A DNA stretch of 64,000 nucleotides from Magnetospirillum sp. SS-4 (lineage in GTDB: Bacteria; Pseudomonadota; Alphaproteobacteria; Rhodospirillales; Magnetospirillaceae). Location of the stretch: the NCBI RefSeq assembly GCF_902729425.1, contig NZ_CACVCH010000070.1, positions 62,001 through 126,000 on the forward strand, given 5' to 3'. The notes beneath the pieces are model-generated. The model was given only the letters and a program-made list of their open reading frames with translations. It searched no databases and was not told the DNA's origin. Shown here one piece after another: positions 35,494 to 44,481 of this stretch. Every line of letters begins with the position of its first letter. Position 1 is the first letter of the stretch. Made by a program: the position numbers and the translations under genes.

Positions 35494-35988
35494 ATGACGA
35501 TCGTTGCGTTCTCCGAGGGCGATTATGTGGTCTATCCGACCCATGGCGTCGGTCAGGTTGTGGCGGTGGAGACCCAGGAAATCGGCGGCATGAAGCTGCA
35601 ATTGTTCGTCATCACCTTCGATCGCGACCGCATGACGCTGCGCGTTCCGGTGACCAAGGCGCAGAAGTCGGGCCTGCGCAAGCTGAGCCCGCGCTCGGTG
35701 ATGGAGACGGCGCTGTCCACCCTCAAGGGCCGCGCCAAGGTCAAGCGCACCATGTGGAGCCGCCGCGCCCAGGAATACGAGGCCAAGATCAATTCCGGCG
35801 ACCCGGTGTCCATCGCCGAGGTGGTGCGCGACCTGCACCGCAACGCCAACCAGCCCGACCAGTCCTACAGCGAGCGCCAGATCTACGAGGCCGCGCTGGA
35901 ACGGCTGGCGTCGGAACTGGCGGCGGTGGAACGCATCGACACCCAGGCCGCCACCGAGAAGCTGCAAGAGCTGCTCGAAGCCGCCTGA
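35494..35988 (+). CDS. carD: CarD/CdnL-family RNA polymerase-binding regulator
   Basis: 164 aa. The N-terminal RNAP-interacting Tudor-like domain starts EGDYVVYPTHGVGQVVAVE and includes VPVTKAQKSGLRKLS; the C-terminal half is helical and DNA-binding (RRAQEYEAKINSGDP, SYSERQIYEAALERL). CdnL proteins stabilise open complexes at rRNA and housekeeping promoters. Length and order after fdxA match alphaproteobacterial CdnL. Confidence 0.92.
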   Translation: MTIVAFSEGDYVVYPTHGVGQVVAVETQEIGGMKLQLFVITFDRDRMTLRVPVTKAQKSGLRKLSPRSVMETALSTLKGRAKVKRTMWSRRAQEYEAKINSGDPVSIAEVVRDLHRNANQPDQSYSERQIYEAALERLASELAAVERIDTQAATEKLQELLEAA

Positions 35989-36055
35989 TCAGCCCGCCGT
36001 TGACGTTGGCGCCGCCGGCTGCGACCATCATGGTTTCCCGGCGGAAAGACCGAGC

Positions 36056-36895
36056 ATGGGAATGAGCGCGGAAGCCGAAAGGTCATCCATCAGCGTGTCC
36101 GACCCCAATATCTTCGCCACCTTGCGCGGCGGGGGACGCATCTGGGCGGTCGGAGCCATTCGCGGCGAGCATGGCCGCCTGCGCTCGCTGCATGGCGCCA
36201 TGGCGCAGGAATGCAAGCCGGGCGACCAGGTGGTCTATCTGGGCGACTATCTCGGCTATGGTCCGGCGGTGCTGGAAACCGTCGACGAACTGCTGACCTT
36301 CCGCCGCGCCTTCATCGCCCGCCCCGGGGTCGAACTGGAGGATGTCGTGCATCTGCGCGGCGCCCAGGAGGAAATGTGGCAGAAGCTGCTGCAATTGCAG
36401 TTCGCCCCCAATCCCGCCGAGGTGCTGCGCTGGATGCTCGATCACGGCATCGGCCCGACCATCGCCGCCTATGGCGGCAATCCCGACGAGGGATTCAACT
36501 GTATCCGCGACGGCATCCTGGCGCTGACCCGCTGGACCGGTCAACTGCGCCAGACCATGCGCGGCCATGACGGCCATACCACCTTGATGAGCGTGCTGAA
36601 GCACGCCGCCTTCACCGACGACAACCTGCTGCTGTTCACCCATGCCGGCCTCGATCCCACCCGGCCGCTATCGGCGCAGATGGATGCGTTCTGGTGGGGA
36701 TCGAGCGACTTCGTCGCCATGGCCGCCCCCTATTCCGGATTCAGGCTGGTGGTGCGCGGTTCCGACCGCCGCCATCGCGGCGTCGCGATCAGCGCCCTGA
36801 TCGCCACCCTGGATTCGGGATCTGGACATGGGGGACCGCTGACCGCCGCCTGCTTTGGCGCCGACGGAACCATCCTCAAGATGCTGGAGGCCTGA
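36056..36895 (+). CDS. Degenerate metallophosphoesterase (probable pseudoenzyme)
   Basis: 279 aa with the layout of PPP-type phosphoesterases but broken metal motifs. The expected GDIHG is GAIRG (33-37, D and H lost). GDYxxRG is GDYLGYG (D64 kept, R changed). GNHE is GAQE (102-105, N and H lost). The distal FTHAGLDPTRPL block survives, while the final GHT motif is not visible (VVRGSDRRH). The fold is probably kept while catalysis is lost, suggesting a binding or regulatory role. ATG 36062 is an alternative start. It follows carD by 67 bases and overlaps nothing. Confidence 0.75.
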   Translation: MGMSAEAERSSISVSDPNIFATLRGGGRIWAVGAIRGEHGRLRSLHGAMAQECKPGDQVVYLGDYLGYGPAVLETVDELLTFRRAFIARPGVELEDVVHLRGAQEEMWQKLLQLQFAPNPAEVLRWMLDHGIGPTIAAYGGNPDEGFNCIRDGILALTRWTGQLRQTMRGHDGHTTLMSVLKHAAFTDDNLLLFTHAGLDPTRPLSAQMDAFWWGSSDFVAMAAPYSGFRLVVRGSDRRHRGVAISALIATLDSGSGHGGPLTAACFGADGTILKMLEA

Positions 36896-36899
36896 CCCC

Positions 36900-37676
36900 A
36901 TGCGCTATCCGCTCCGCGCCGCCCTGTCCGTCCTGGCATTGCTGTCCGCCGCCCCGGCCCTCGCCCAGGGCGGGCTGATGGACATGGGCAAGGGCGTGCT
37001 GAAGGACCAGATGGGCGGCCGCATGCCCTCGGCCATCGGCGGCGGGTCCCCGGGATCGTCGCTGTCGGCCGGCGAGATCGGATCGGGACTGAAGGAGGCG
37101 TTGCGCGTCGCCGCCGACCGGGTGACGAGCCAGTTGGGCCGCCCAGACGGCTTCAACGCCGACCCGGCCGTCCACATTCCGCTGCCCGAAAAGCTGGAGA
37201 TGGTCCGCAAGGGCCTTGCCATGGCGGGCAAGTCGGCCCTGGCCGATGACCTGGAACTGAAGCTCAACCGCGCCGCCGAGGCCGCCACTCCCAAGGCCAG
37301 GGAAATTTTCTGGAACGCGGTGCAGAAGATGACCCTGGACGACGCCAAGGGCATCCTCGACGGCCCGTCCGACGCCGCCACCCAGTATTTCAAGCGCACC
37401 ATGACCCCCGACCTCAAGACCGCCATGCGGCCGGTGGTGGATCGGACGGTGTCGCAATCCGGCGCGGTGCAGTCGTTCAACAGCATGGCGGGCGCGGCCC
37501 AGGGCCTGCCCATGGTCGGGAACGCGCTTCAGGCCGGTCCGTCCATGTTGACCGATCACGTCCTGAACAAGGCGCTGTCGGGCATCTTCGCCTATCTGGG
37601 GCGGGAAGAGGCCGGCATCCGCAGCGATCCCGCCAAACGCTCCACCGACCTGCTGAAAAAGGTCTTCGGCGGCTGA
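36900..37676 (+). CDS. Secreted DUF4197 protein
   Basis: 258 aa. An N-terminal signal peptide (MRYPLRAALSVLALLSAAPALAQ, predicted cleavage after AQ near residue 23) and GLKEALRVAADRVTSQLG followed by IPLPEKLEMVRKGLAMAG match DUF4197 envelope proteins of unknown function. The helical body has FNSMAGAAQGLPMVG and ends DLLKKVFGG. It starts 4 bases after the pseudo-phosphoesterase gene and overlaps the next start by one base. Confidence 0.85.
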   Translation: MRYPLRAALSVLALLSAAPALAQGGLMDMGKGVLKDQMGGRMPSAIGGGSPGSSLSAGEIGSGLKEALRVAADRVTSQLGRPDGFNADPAVHIPLPEKLEMVRKGLAMAGKSALADDLELKLNRAAEAATPKAREIFWNAVQKMTLDDAKGILDGPSDAATQYFKRTMTPDLKTAMRPVVDRTVSQSGAVQSFNSMAGAAQGLPMVGNALQAGPSMLTDHVLNKALSGIFAYLGREEAGIRSDPAKRSTDLLKKVFGG

Positions 37677-38461
37677 TGAATCCGCCGGCGGACGGTCTCG
37701 ACGCGCTGGAGACGCTGGACTGCGACACCGCCGCCCTGCGGGCGCTGGAGGCCGTTCACCTCGCCGACATCCTTCATTCGGCCGAAACCGGACGCCGCTG
37801 GCCCCTGGACGAGGCCGCCATCGCCGCCTTCGCCATTCCGGACGGAACCGGCGGCGTCAATCCGGGCGACCGGCGGGCGCTCTACCACCTGATCAAGGCG
37901 CTGAGGCCGCGTTCCGTCCTGGAAATCGGAACCCACATCGGCGCCTCGACCCTTCACATCGCCGCCGCCCTGCGTGACGGTGACGGGACGAGCGGATTGA
38001 CCACCGTCGACATCCGGGACGTCAATCATGCCCAGGACCGGCCATGGCTGAGGCACGGCTGCCGTCATTCACCGGCCGACATGCTCGACAGGCTCGGTCT
38101 TGGCGGTCTGGTGACGTTCGTCGCCGGCGATTCCCTGGACTACATGGCGTCATGCGTCGGCGGCGCGGACGGGTTCGACGTCGTCTTCCTGGACGGCGAC
38201 CATTCGGCGGCGGCGGTCTATCGGGAAATTCCGGCGGCGCTCAGGATTCTCCGCCCCGGCGGGGTGATCGTTCTTCATGACTATTTCCCGGAACTGAAGC
38301 CATTGTGGTCCAACGGCTTCGTCCTGGAAGGTCCCTATCTGGCCACCGAGAGATTGCGCCGGGAAGGCGCCGGCCTGGTGGCGCTGCCGCTGGGCGCCTT
38401 GCCGTGGCCGACCAAGCTCGGTTCCTGCGTCACCAGCCTGGCCCTGCTGCTGCGGGCCTGA
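37676..38461 (+). CDS. Class I SAM-dependent methyltransferase
   Basis: 261 aa. Motif I is SVLEIGTHIGASTLHIAAAL (about 79-98), then the acidic TTVDIRDVN, and FDVVFLDGDHSAAAVYREI followed by GGVIVLHDYFPEL. This is the pattern of methyltransferase_24/O-methyltransferase-like proteins acting on small molecules or sugars. The substrate cannot be told. Its ATG shares one base with the DUF4197 stop, so the two are coupled. It is convergent with recA. Confidence 0.8.
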   Translation: MNPPADGLDALETLDCDTAALRALEAVHLADILHSAETGRRWPLDEAAIAAFAIPDGTGGVNPGDRRALYHLIKALRPRSVLEIGTHIGASTLHIAAALRDGDGTSGLTTVDIRDVNHAQDRPWLRHGCRHSPADMLDRLGLGGLVTFVAGDSLDYMASCVGGADGFDVVFLDGDHSAAAVYREIPAALRILRPGGVIVLHDYFPELKPLWSNGFVLEGPYLATERLRREGAGLVALPLGALPWPTKLGSCVTSLALLLRA

Positions 38462-38512
38462 CCGCGCCCCCGATGGCGGGACCGGCCAGCCCCCCGGCCA
38501 GTCCCCAGACAG

Positions 38513-38529
38513 GGCGGGTGACGCCCCGC

Positions 38530-38530
<1 letters not shown>
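38513..38530. terminator. Hairpin between methyltransferase and recA
   Basis: GGCGGG (38513-38518) pairs with CCCGCC (38525-38530) over six bases, touching the recA stop. It may serve either convergent transcript; no T tract. Confidence 0.4.
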
Positions 38531-39609
<1,079 letters not shown>

Positions 39610-39673
39610 GGCAGTTCCCCTTCATCTATCCCGAACCGGGCGGTCATGCAATGACGCAATAAAGTACATCGTT

Positions 39674-39685
39674 TGTTCCGGAACA
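39674..39685. promoter_or_regulatory. Palindrome TGTTCCGGAACA upstream of recA
   Basis: A perfect 12-base palindrome lies in the -35/spacer area of a weak minus-strand promoter (TTGTGT 39683-39688, TACTTT 39661-39666). Further GTTC half-sites start at 39696, 39706 and 39713. The usual alphaproteobacterial SOS box GTTC-N7-GTTC is not matched exactly. Confidence 0.5.
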
Positions 39686-39730
39686 CAAGCGGAATGTTCG
39701 CCTTTGTTCCTTGTTCGTTTGAGGGAGCGA

Positions 39731-39958
39731 TCAGCCGCGCCGGGGAATTTCGGCGAAGGCCTCGGGGTCCAGCAGCATGCTGACCGCCACCGTCATGGTG
39801 CGGCCGCTGCCCTGGTCGATCAGGCGGGCGTGGCGGGGAATGTCGGGATAATCGATCAGGCGCTCGACCACCCAGTCGGCGCCATAGGTTCCGATCTTGC
39901 GGAACACGCAGCCGGGCTGGACAGAGTCCACCCCGGGACGTCGCGAAAACAGACTCAT
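39731..39958 (-). CDS. Small conserved-looking protein, 75 aa
   Basis: MSLFSRRPGVDSVQPGCVF then RKIGTYGADWVVERLIDYPDIPRHARLIDQGSG: it resembles small soluble Rhodospirillales proteins that begin with a VQPGCVFR stretch, a memory-based impression that should be tested. No domain of known function. The Shine-Dalgarno is poor. It lies between recA and the GntR gene on the same strand; 39959-40033 upstream holds no other gene. Confidence 0.6.
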   Translation of the reverse strand: MSLFSRRPGVDSVQPGCVFRKIGTYGADWVVERLIDYPDIPRHARLIDQGSGRTMTVAVSMLLDPEAFAEIPRRG

Positions 39959-40033
39959 GCCGTCATCAACCCCGAACCGTCACCCCACACCAGGGTTTAC
40001 ACGCTCGGAACCGAAATTGTCGAGACATCTTCG

Positions 40034-40810
40034 CTATTTCCGGGCGGACACCAGATCGGAGCGGGCGATTCGGCGCAGGGAAACCTCCAACCGGGCCTCG
40101 GCCTTGGCGATTTCCTGCAAGGCGTCGCGGGTGAAGTCGATATGGACCTCGGCGGCGGCGCGGGCGGCATCGGGGTCGCCGGCCATGACCGTTTCGTAGA
40201 CCGCGCGGTGCTGTTCCAGCAGCAGGTCGCGCACGCCCTGGCGCTGATAGAGCTTGACCCGGTTGTAGAATACGTCCTTACGCAGCATGTCCGACAGCGA
40301 GCGCATGATGTGCAGCATCACCAGATTGTGCGACGCCTCGTAGACCGACAGGTGAAAGGCGGCGTCGGCCTCGGCCTCGTCGCTGGAATCGTCTTGCTGG
40401 TGGGCCACCTCCATGGTCTCGAAACAGGACCGGATCAGGGCGCGGTCGACGTCGGTGCCGCGCAGCGCCGCGAAATAGGCGGCCGAGCCCTCGACGAAAC
40501 GGCGGAATTCCAGGTAGTCGAAAGTGGTCTCGGGCCTGGACGCCAGCGCGGCGTAGAGCGGTTCGGTGAAGCCCTCGCCCAGCAGCGGCGCCACATAGGT
40601 CGAACCGCCCCGCCCCGAGGTCAGCAGTCCCCGGGCCTCCAGCTTCTCCAGCGCCTCGCGCAAGGAGGGGCGCGACACGTCGAAGCGCTGCGCAAGTTCG
40701 CGTTCGGCCAGCAGACGCTCGCCCGGCCGCAGGCTGCCTTCCAGGATAAGCTGTTCCAGGTGATCGGCGATGGTGTCCGCCAGCTTGGCCGGCCGAATCG
40801 GTTCCGTCAT
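40034..40810 (-). CDS. GntR-family regulator of FadR/PdhR/LldR type
   Basis: 258 aa. The N-terminal winged helix has LAERELAQRFDVSRPSLREALEKLEARGLL, and the C-terminal all-helical FCD domain (about 90-240) has the metal/ligand histidines in FHLSVYEASHN, EQHRAVYE and AAEVHIDF. Such regulators respond to pyruvate, lactate, glycolate or acyl-CoA. It is divergent from pyruvate carboxylase, and a palindrome overlaps the pyc promoter, so pyc is a likely target and a C2/C3 acid a likely effector. Confidence 0.85.
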   Translation of the reverse strand: MTEPIRPAKLADTIADHLEQLILEGSLRPGERLLAERELAQRFDVSRPSLREALEKLEARGLLTSGRGGSTYVAPLLGEGFTEPLYAALASRPETTFDYLEFRRFVEGSAAYFAALRGTDVDRALIRSCFETMEVAHQQDDSSDEAEADAAFHLSVYEASHNLVMLHIMRSLSDMLRKDVFYNRVKLYQRQGVRDLLLEQHRAVYETVMAGDPDAARAAAEVHIDFTRDALQEIAKAEARLEVSLRRIARSDLVSARK

Positions 40811-40895
40811 TGTTTGACCCCGAGATGGATAAGCTGTCTGTAACCTCAGGCAATGCTGATGTAAAGTCGCAACGGAGCATATGTAGACCTATTAA

Positions 40896-40930
40896 ACCAG
40901 CTTTACAAGCTTGGTAAAAAGTTTTATCCA
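40896..40930 (+). promoter_or_regulatory. pyc promoter with overlapping GntR-type operator
   Basis: TTTACA (40902-40907), 17 bases, TATCCA (40925-40930) form a sigma-70-like promoter 32 bases before the pyc ATG. An imperfect palindrome, ACCAGCTT (40896-40903) with AAGCTTGGT (40907-40915), covers the -35 box and has the ACCA/TGGT arms found in FadR/PdhR-type sites. Confidence 0.55.
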
Positions 40931-40962
40931 CCGAACCCCAACATGATGATCGGTGCCGCCCC

Positions 40963-43900
40963 ATGAGCTCATCGCCTCGCCATCCCATCCGCAAGCTGCT
41001 GGTCGCCAATCGCGGCGAGATCGCCATTCGCGTCTGTCGCGCCGCCACCGAGCTTGGGCTGGCGACGGTGGCGGTCTATTCCACCGAGGACCGATTCGCC
41101 CTTCACCGCTTCAAGGCGGACGAGAGCTATCTGATCGGCAAGGGCAAGGGGCCGATCGAGGCCTATCTGGCCATCGACGAGATCGTCCACCTGGCCCGGG
41201 AGGCCGGCTGCGACGCCATCCATCCCGGCTACGGCTTCCTGGCGGAAAACCCGGATTTCGCCGACGCGGTCCGCGCCGCCGGCATGGTGTTCGTCGGACC
41301 AAGTTCCGACGTCATGCGCCTGCTGGGCAACAAGGTGGCGGCGCGCAATCTGGCGGTCTCGGCCGGCGTGCCGGTGATGCCGGCCACCGGTCCGCTGCCC
41401 GACGACGGCGAGAGCTGCCTGAGACTGGCGGCCGAGGTCGGCTACCCCCTGATGCTGAAGGCGAGCTGGGGCGGCGGCGGCCGCGGCATGCGGGTGGTGG
41501 AAGGCCCCGACGACCTGATCGAGCTGGTTCAGATGGCCCGGCGCGAGGCCAAGGCCGCCTTCGGCAACGACGAGGTCTATCTGGAGAAGCTGGTGCGCCG
41601 CGCCCGCCATGTGGAAGTCCAGATCCTGGGCGATTCCAAGGGCAACCTGCTGCATCTGTTCGAACGGGACTGCTCGGTCCAGCGCCGCAACCAGAAGGTG
41701 GTCGAGCGGGCGCCCGCGCCCTATCTCGACGGCCACCAGCGCTCGCTGCTGTGCGAATCCGCCCTGAAGCTGGCCCGCGCCGCCCGCTACGAGAACGCCG
41801 GCACCGTCGAATTCCTGATGGACATGGATTCGGGGGCGTTCTACTTCATCGAGGTCAATCCCCGCGTCCAGGTCGAGCACACGGTGACCGAGGTGGTCAC
41901 CGGCATCGACATCGTCAAGGCGCAGATCAGGATCGCCGCTGGCGGCGCCATCGGCACCCCGGGGTCCGAGGTGCCCAGGCAGGCCGACATCATCCTCAAC
42001 GGCCACGCCATCCAGTGCCGCATCACCACCGAGGACCCATCCAACAACTTCATTCCCGATTACGGCCGCATCACCGCCTATCGCGGCGCGGCGGGCTTCG
42101 GCATCCGGCTCGACGGCGGCACCGCCTTTTCCGGCGCCCTGATCACCCGGCACTACGATTCCCTGCTGGAGAAGGTCACCGCCTGGGCGCCGAATCCGGA
42201 GGAGGCCATCGCCCGCATGGACCGGGCGCTGCGCGAATTCCGCATCCGGGGCGTCGCCACCAACCTGACCTTCCTGGAAGCGGTGATCAGCCATCCCCGC
42301 TTCGTCGGCTGCGCCTACACCACCCGCTTCATCGACGAGACGCCGGAGCTGTTCGCGAAGCAGGATCGCCGCGACCGCGCCACCCGGATACTCCGCTTCA
42401 TCGGCGACGTCATGGTCAACGGCAATCCCGAGGTGGACGGATTGGCCAAGCCCAAGAGCCTGATCCGCCCCGATACCCCCCTTCATCCCCTCGGCGATCC
42501 GCCGGCCGGATCGAAGCAATTGCTGGACCGGCTGGGCGCCAAGGGACTGGCCCGGTGGATGCTGGACCAGAAACGGGTTCTGGTGACCGACACCACTTTC
42601 CGCGACGCCCACCAGTCGCTGATCGCGACCCGCATGCGCACCTATGACCTGCAAGCGGCCGCCCCGGCCTATGCCCGGCTGCTGCCCGGCCTGTTCTCGG
42701 TGGAATGCTGGGGCGGCGCCACCTTCGACGTCGCCATGCGCTTCCTCAAGGAGGACCCGTGGGAACGCCTGGCCGGCTTCCGCAAGGCCATGCCCAACCT
42801 GCTGTTGCAGATGCTGCTGCGTTCAGCCAACGCGGTCGGCTACACCAATTATCCCGACAACGTCGTCCGGCACTTCGTGGCGCAGGCGGCCGGAAACGGA
42901 ATCGACGTGTTCCGGGTGTTCGATTCCCTCAACTGGGTCGACAACATGCGGGTCGCCATGGATGCTGTAGCCGAGTCCGGCAAGGTGTGCGAGGCGGCCA
43001 TCTGCTATACCGGCGACATCTTCGATCCCGACCGCGCCAAGTACGACCTGAAATACTACGTCACCATGGCGAAGGCGCTGGAAAAGGCCGGCGCCCACAT
43101 CCTGGGCATCAAGGACATGGCCGGACTCGCCCGGCCACGCGCCATCGCCGCCCTGGTGCGCGCGCTGAAGCAGGAGGTGGGGCTGCCCATCCACTTCCAC
43201 ACCCACGACACCTCCGGCCTGTCGGCCGCCTCGGTGCTGGCGGCGGTCGACGCCGGAGTCGACGCGGTGGACGCCGCCATGGATGCCATGAGCGGCCTGA
43301 CCAGCCAGCCGCCGCTGGGCTCGATCTGCGCCGCGCTCTCGGGCCACGACCGCGACCCCGGCCTGGACCATCAGGCGCTCAACGGCCTGTCGCGCTACTG
43401 GGAAGGGGTGCGGGCGCTGTATTCGCCGTTCGAGGCCGATATCCGCTCCGGCACCGCCGACGTCTACCGCCACGAGATGCCGGGCGGCCAGTACACCAAT
43501 CTGCGGGCCCAGGCCCGCTCGCTGGGAGTCGAGCAGCATTGGGACTGGGTGGCCCAGGCCTATGCCGACGTCAACCGGATGTTCGGCGACGTGGTCAAGG
43601 TCACCCCCACCAGCAAGGTGGTGGGCGACATGGCGCTGATGATGGTCACCAGCAACCTCACCCCGGCCGACGTGTTGGCCCCGGACAAGGAGATCGCCTT
43701 TCCCGAATCGGTGGTGTCGTTCTTCCGGGGCGATCTCGGCCAGCCGGCGGGCGGCTTCCCCGAGGCGTTGCAGCGAAAGGTGCTGAACGGCGCCAGCCCC
43801 ATCACGGTCCGGCCCGGCGCGGTGCTGCCGCCGACCGACCTGGACGCGGCGCGGGCCGAGGCCGAGAAGAAGGCCGGCCGCCGGATCAGCGAGGAGGAAC

Positions 43901-44418
43901 TGGCCTCCTACCTGATGTATCCCAAGGTCTTCACCGATTACGCCTTGCACCAGCGCCATTTCGGCGACGTCTCGACCCTGCCGACCGATGTGTTCTTCTA
44001 CGGCATGCAGCCGGGACAGGAGATCAGTATCGACCTGGAAAAGGGCAAGAGCCTGATCGTCCGTTTCCTGGCCATCGCCGAACCGGACGAGGGCGGCGAG
44101 TGCAAGGTGTTCTTCGAACTGAACGGCCAGCCCCGCACCGTCAAGGTGGCCGACCGCAAGGTCGCCCCCGTCCGGGTGGCCCGGCCCAAGGCCGAGCCCG
44201 GCAACGCCAACCATGTGGCCGCCCCCATGCCCGGTCTGGTGGTCAGCGTCGCCGCCCGCCCCGGCCAGGAGGTCGAGAAGGGCGACCTGCTGGTCGCCAT
44301 CGAGGCCATGAAGATGGAAACGGCGGTGCGGGCCGAACGCGCCGGCACGGTGGCCTCGGTCGCCGTTACCCCCGGAACCCAGGTCGAGGCCAAGGACCTG
44401 CTGGTGGTGATGGCATGA
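40963..44418 (+). CDS. pyc: Pyruvate carboxylase
   Basis: 1151 aa single-chain enzyme making oxaloacetate from pyruvate, bicarbonate and ATP. The biotin carboxylase domain (about 1-460) starts KLLVANRGEIAIRVCRAATE and contains KASWGGGGRGMRVV. The carboxyltransferase domain (about 540-830) has VTDTTFRDAHQSLIATRMRT and HFHTHDTSGLSAASV. The C-terminal biotinyl domain has the biotinylated K1117 in EAMKMETAV. It replenishes the TCA cycle encoded at 15-24 kb and is probably controlled by the divergent GntR protein. Confidence 0.97.
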   Translation: MSSSPRHPIRKLLVANRGEIAIRVCRAATELGLATVAVYSTEDRFALHRFKADESYLIGKGKGPIEAYLAIDEIVHLAREAGCDAIHPGYGFLAENPDFADAVRAAGMVFVGPSSDVMRLLGNKVAARNLAVSAGVPVMPATGPLPDDGESCLRLAAEVGYPLMLKASWGGGGRGMRVVEGPDDLIELVQMARREAKAAFGNDEVYLEKLVRRARHVEVQILGDSKGNLLHLFERDCSVQRRNQKVVERAPAPYLDGHQRSLLCESALKLARAARYENAGTVEFLMDMDSGAFYFIEVNPRVQVEHTVTEVVTGIDIVKAQIRIAAGGAIGTPGSEVPRQADIILNGHAIQCRITTEDPSNNFIPDYGRITAYRGAAGFGIRLDGGTAFSGALITRHYDSLLEKVTAWAPNPEEAIARMDRALREFRIRGVATNLTFLEAVISHPRFVGCAYTTRFIDETPELFAKQDRRDRATRILRFIGDVMVNGNPEVDGLAKPKSLIRPDTPLHPLGDPPAGSKQLLDRLGAKGLARWMLDQKRVLVTDTTFRDAHQSLIATRMRTYDLQAAAPAYARLLPGLFSVECWGGATFDVAMRFLKEDPWERLAGFRKAMPNLLLQMLLRSANAVGYTNYPDNVVRHFVAQAAGNGIDVFRVFDSLNWVDNMRVAMDAVAESGKVCEAAICYTGDIFDPDRAKYDLKYYVTMAKALEKAGAHILGIKDMAGLARPRAIAALVRALKQEVGLPIHFHTHDTSGLSAASVLAAVDAGVDAVDAAMDAMSGLTSQPPLGSICAALSGHDRDPGLDHQALNGLSRYWEGVRALYSPFEADIRSGTADVYRHEMPGGQYTNLRAQARSLGVEQHWDWVAQAYADVNRMFGDVVKVTPTSKVVGDMALMMVTSNLTPADVLAPDKEIAFPESVVSFFRGDLGQPAGGFPEALQRKVLNGASPITVRPGAVLPPTDLDAARAEAEKKAGRRISEEELASYLMYPKVFTDYALHQRHFGDVSTLPTDVFFYGMQPGQEISIDLEKGKSLIVRFLAIAEPDEGGECKVFFELNGQPRTVKVADRKVAPVRVARPKAEPGNANHVAAPMPGLVVSVAARPGQEVEKGDLLVAIEAMKMETAVRAERAGTVASVAVTPGTQVEAKDLLVVMA

Positions 44419-44481
44419 TCCGCAACATCGTGCGATATTGAGGATGGGGATTCCCGCCCAATAGTCGTGGATGGCTGCTTG

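Noticed and set aside
41111-41302. Short minus-strand frame within pyc
   Set aside because: Arg/Pro-rich shadow inside a clearly conserved biotin carboxylase domain.
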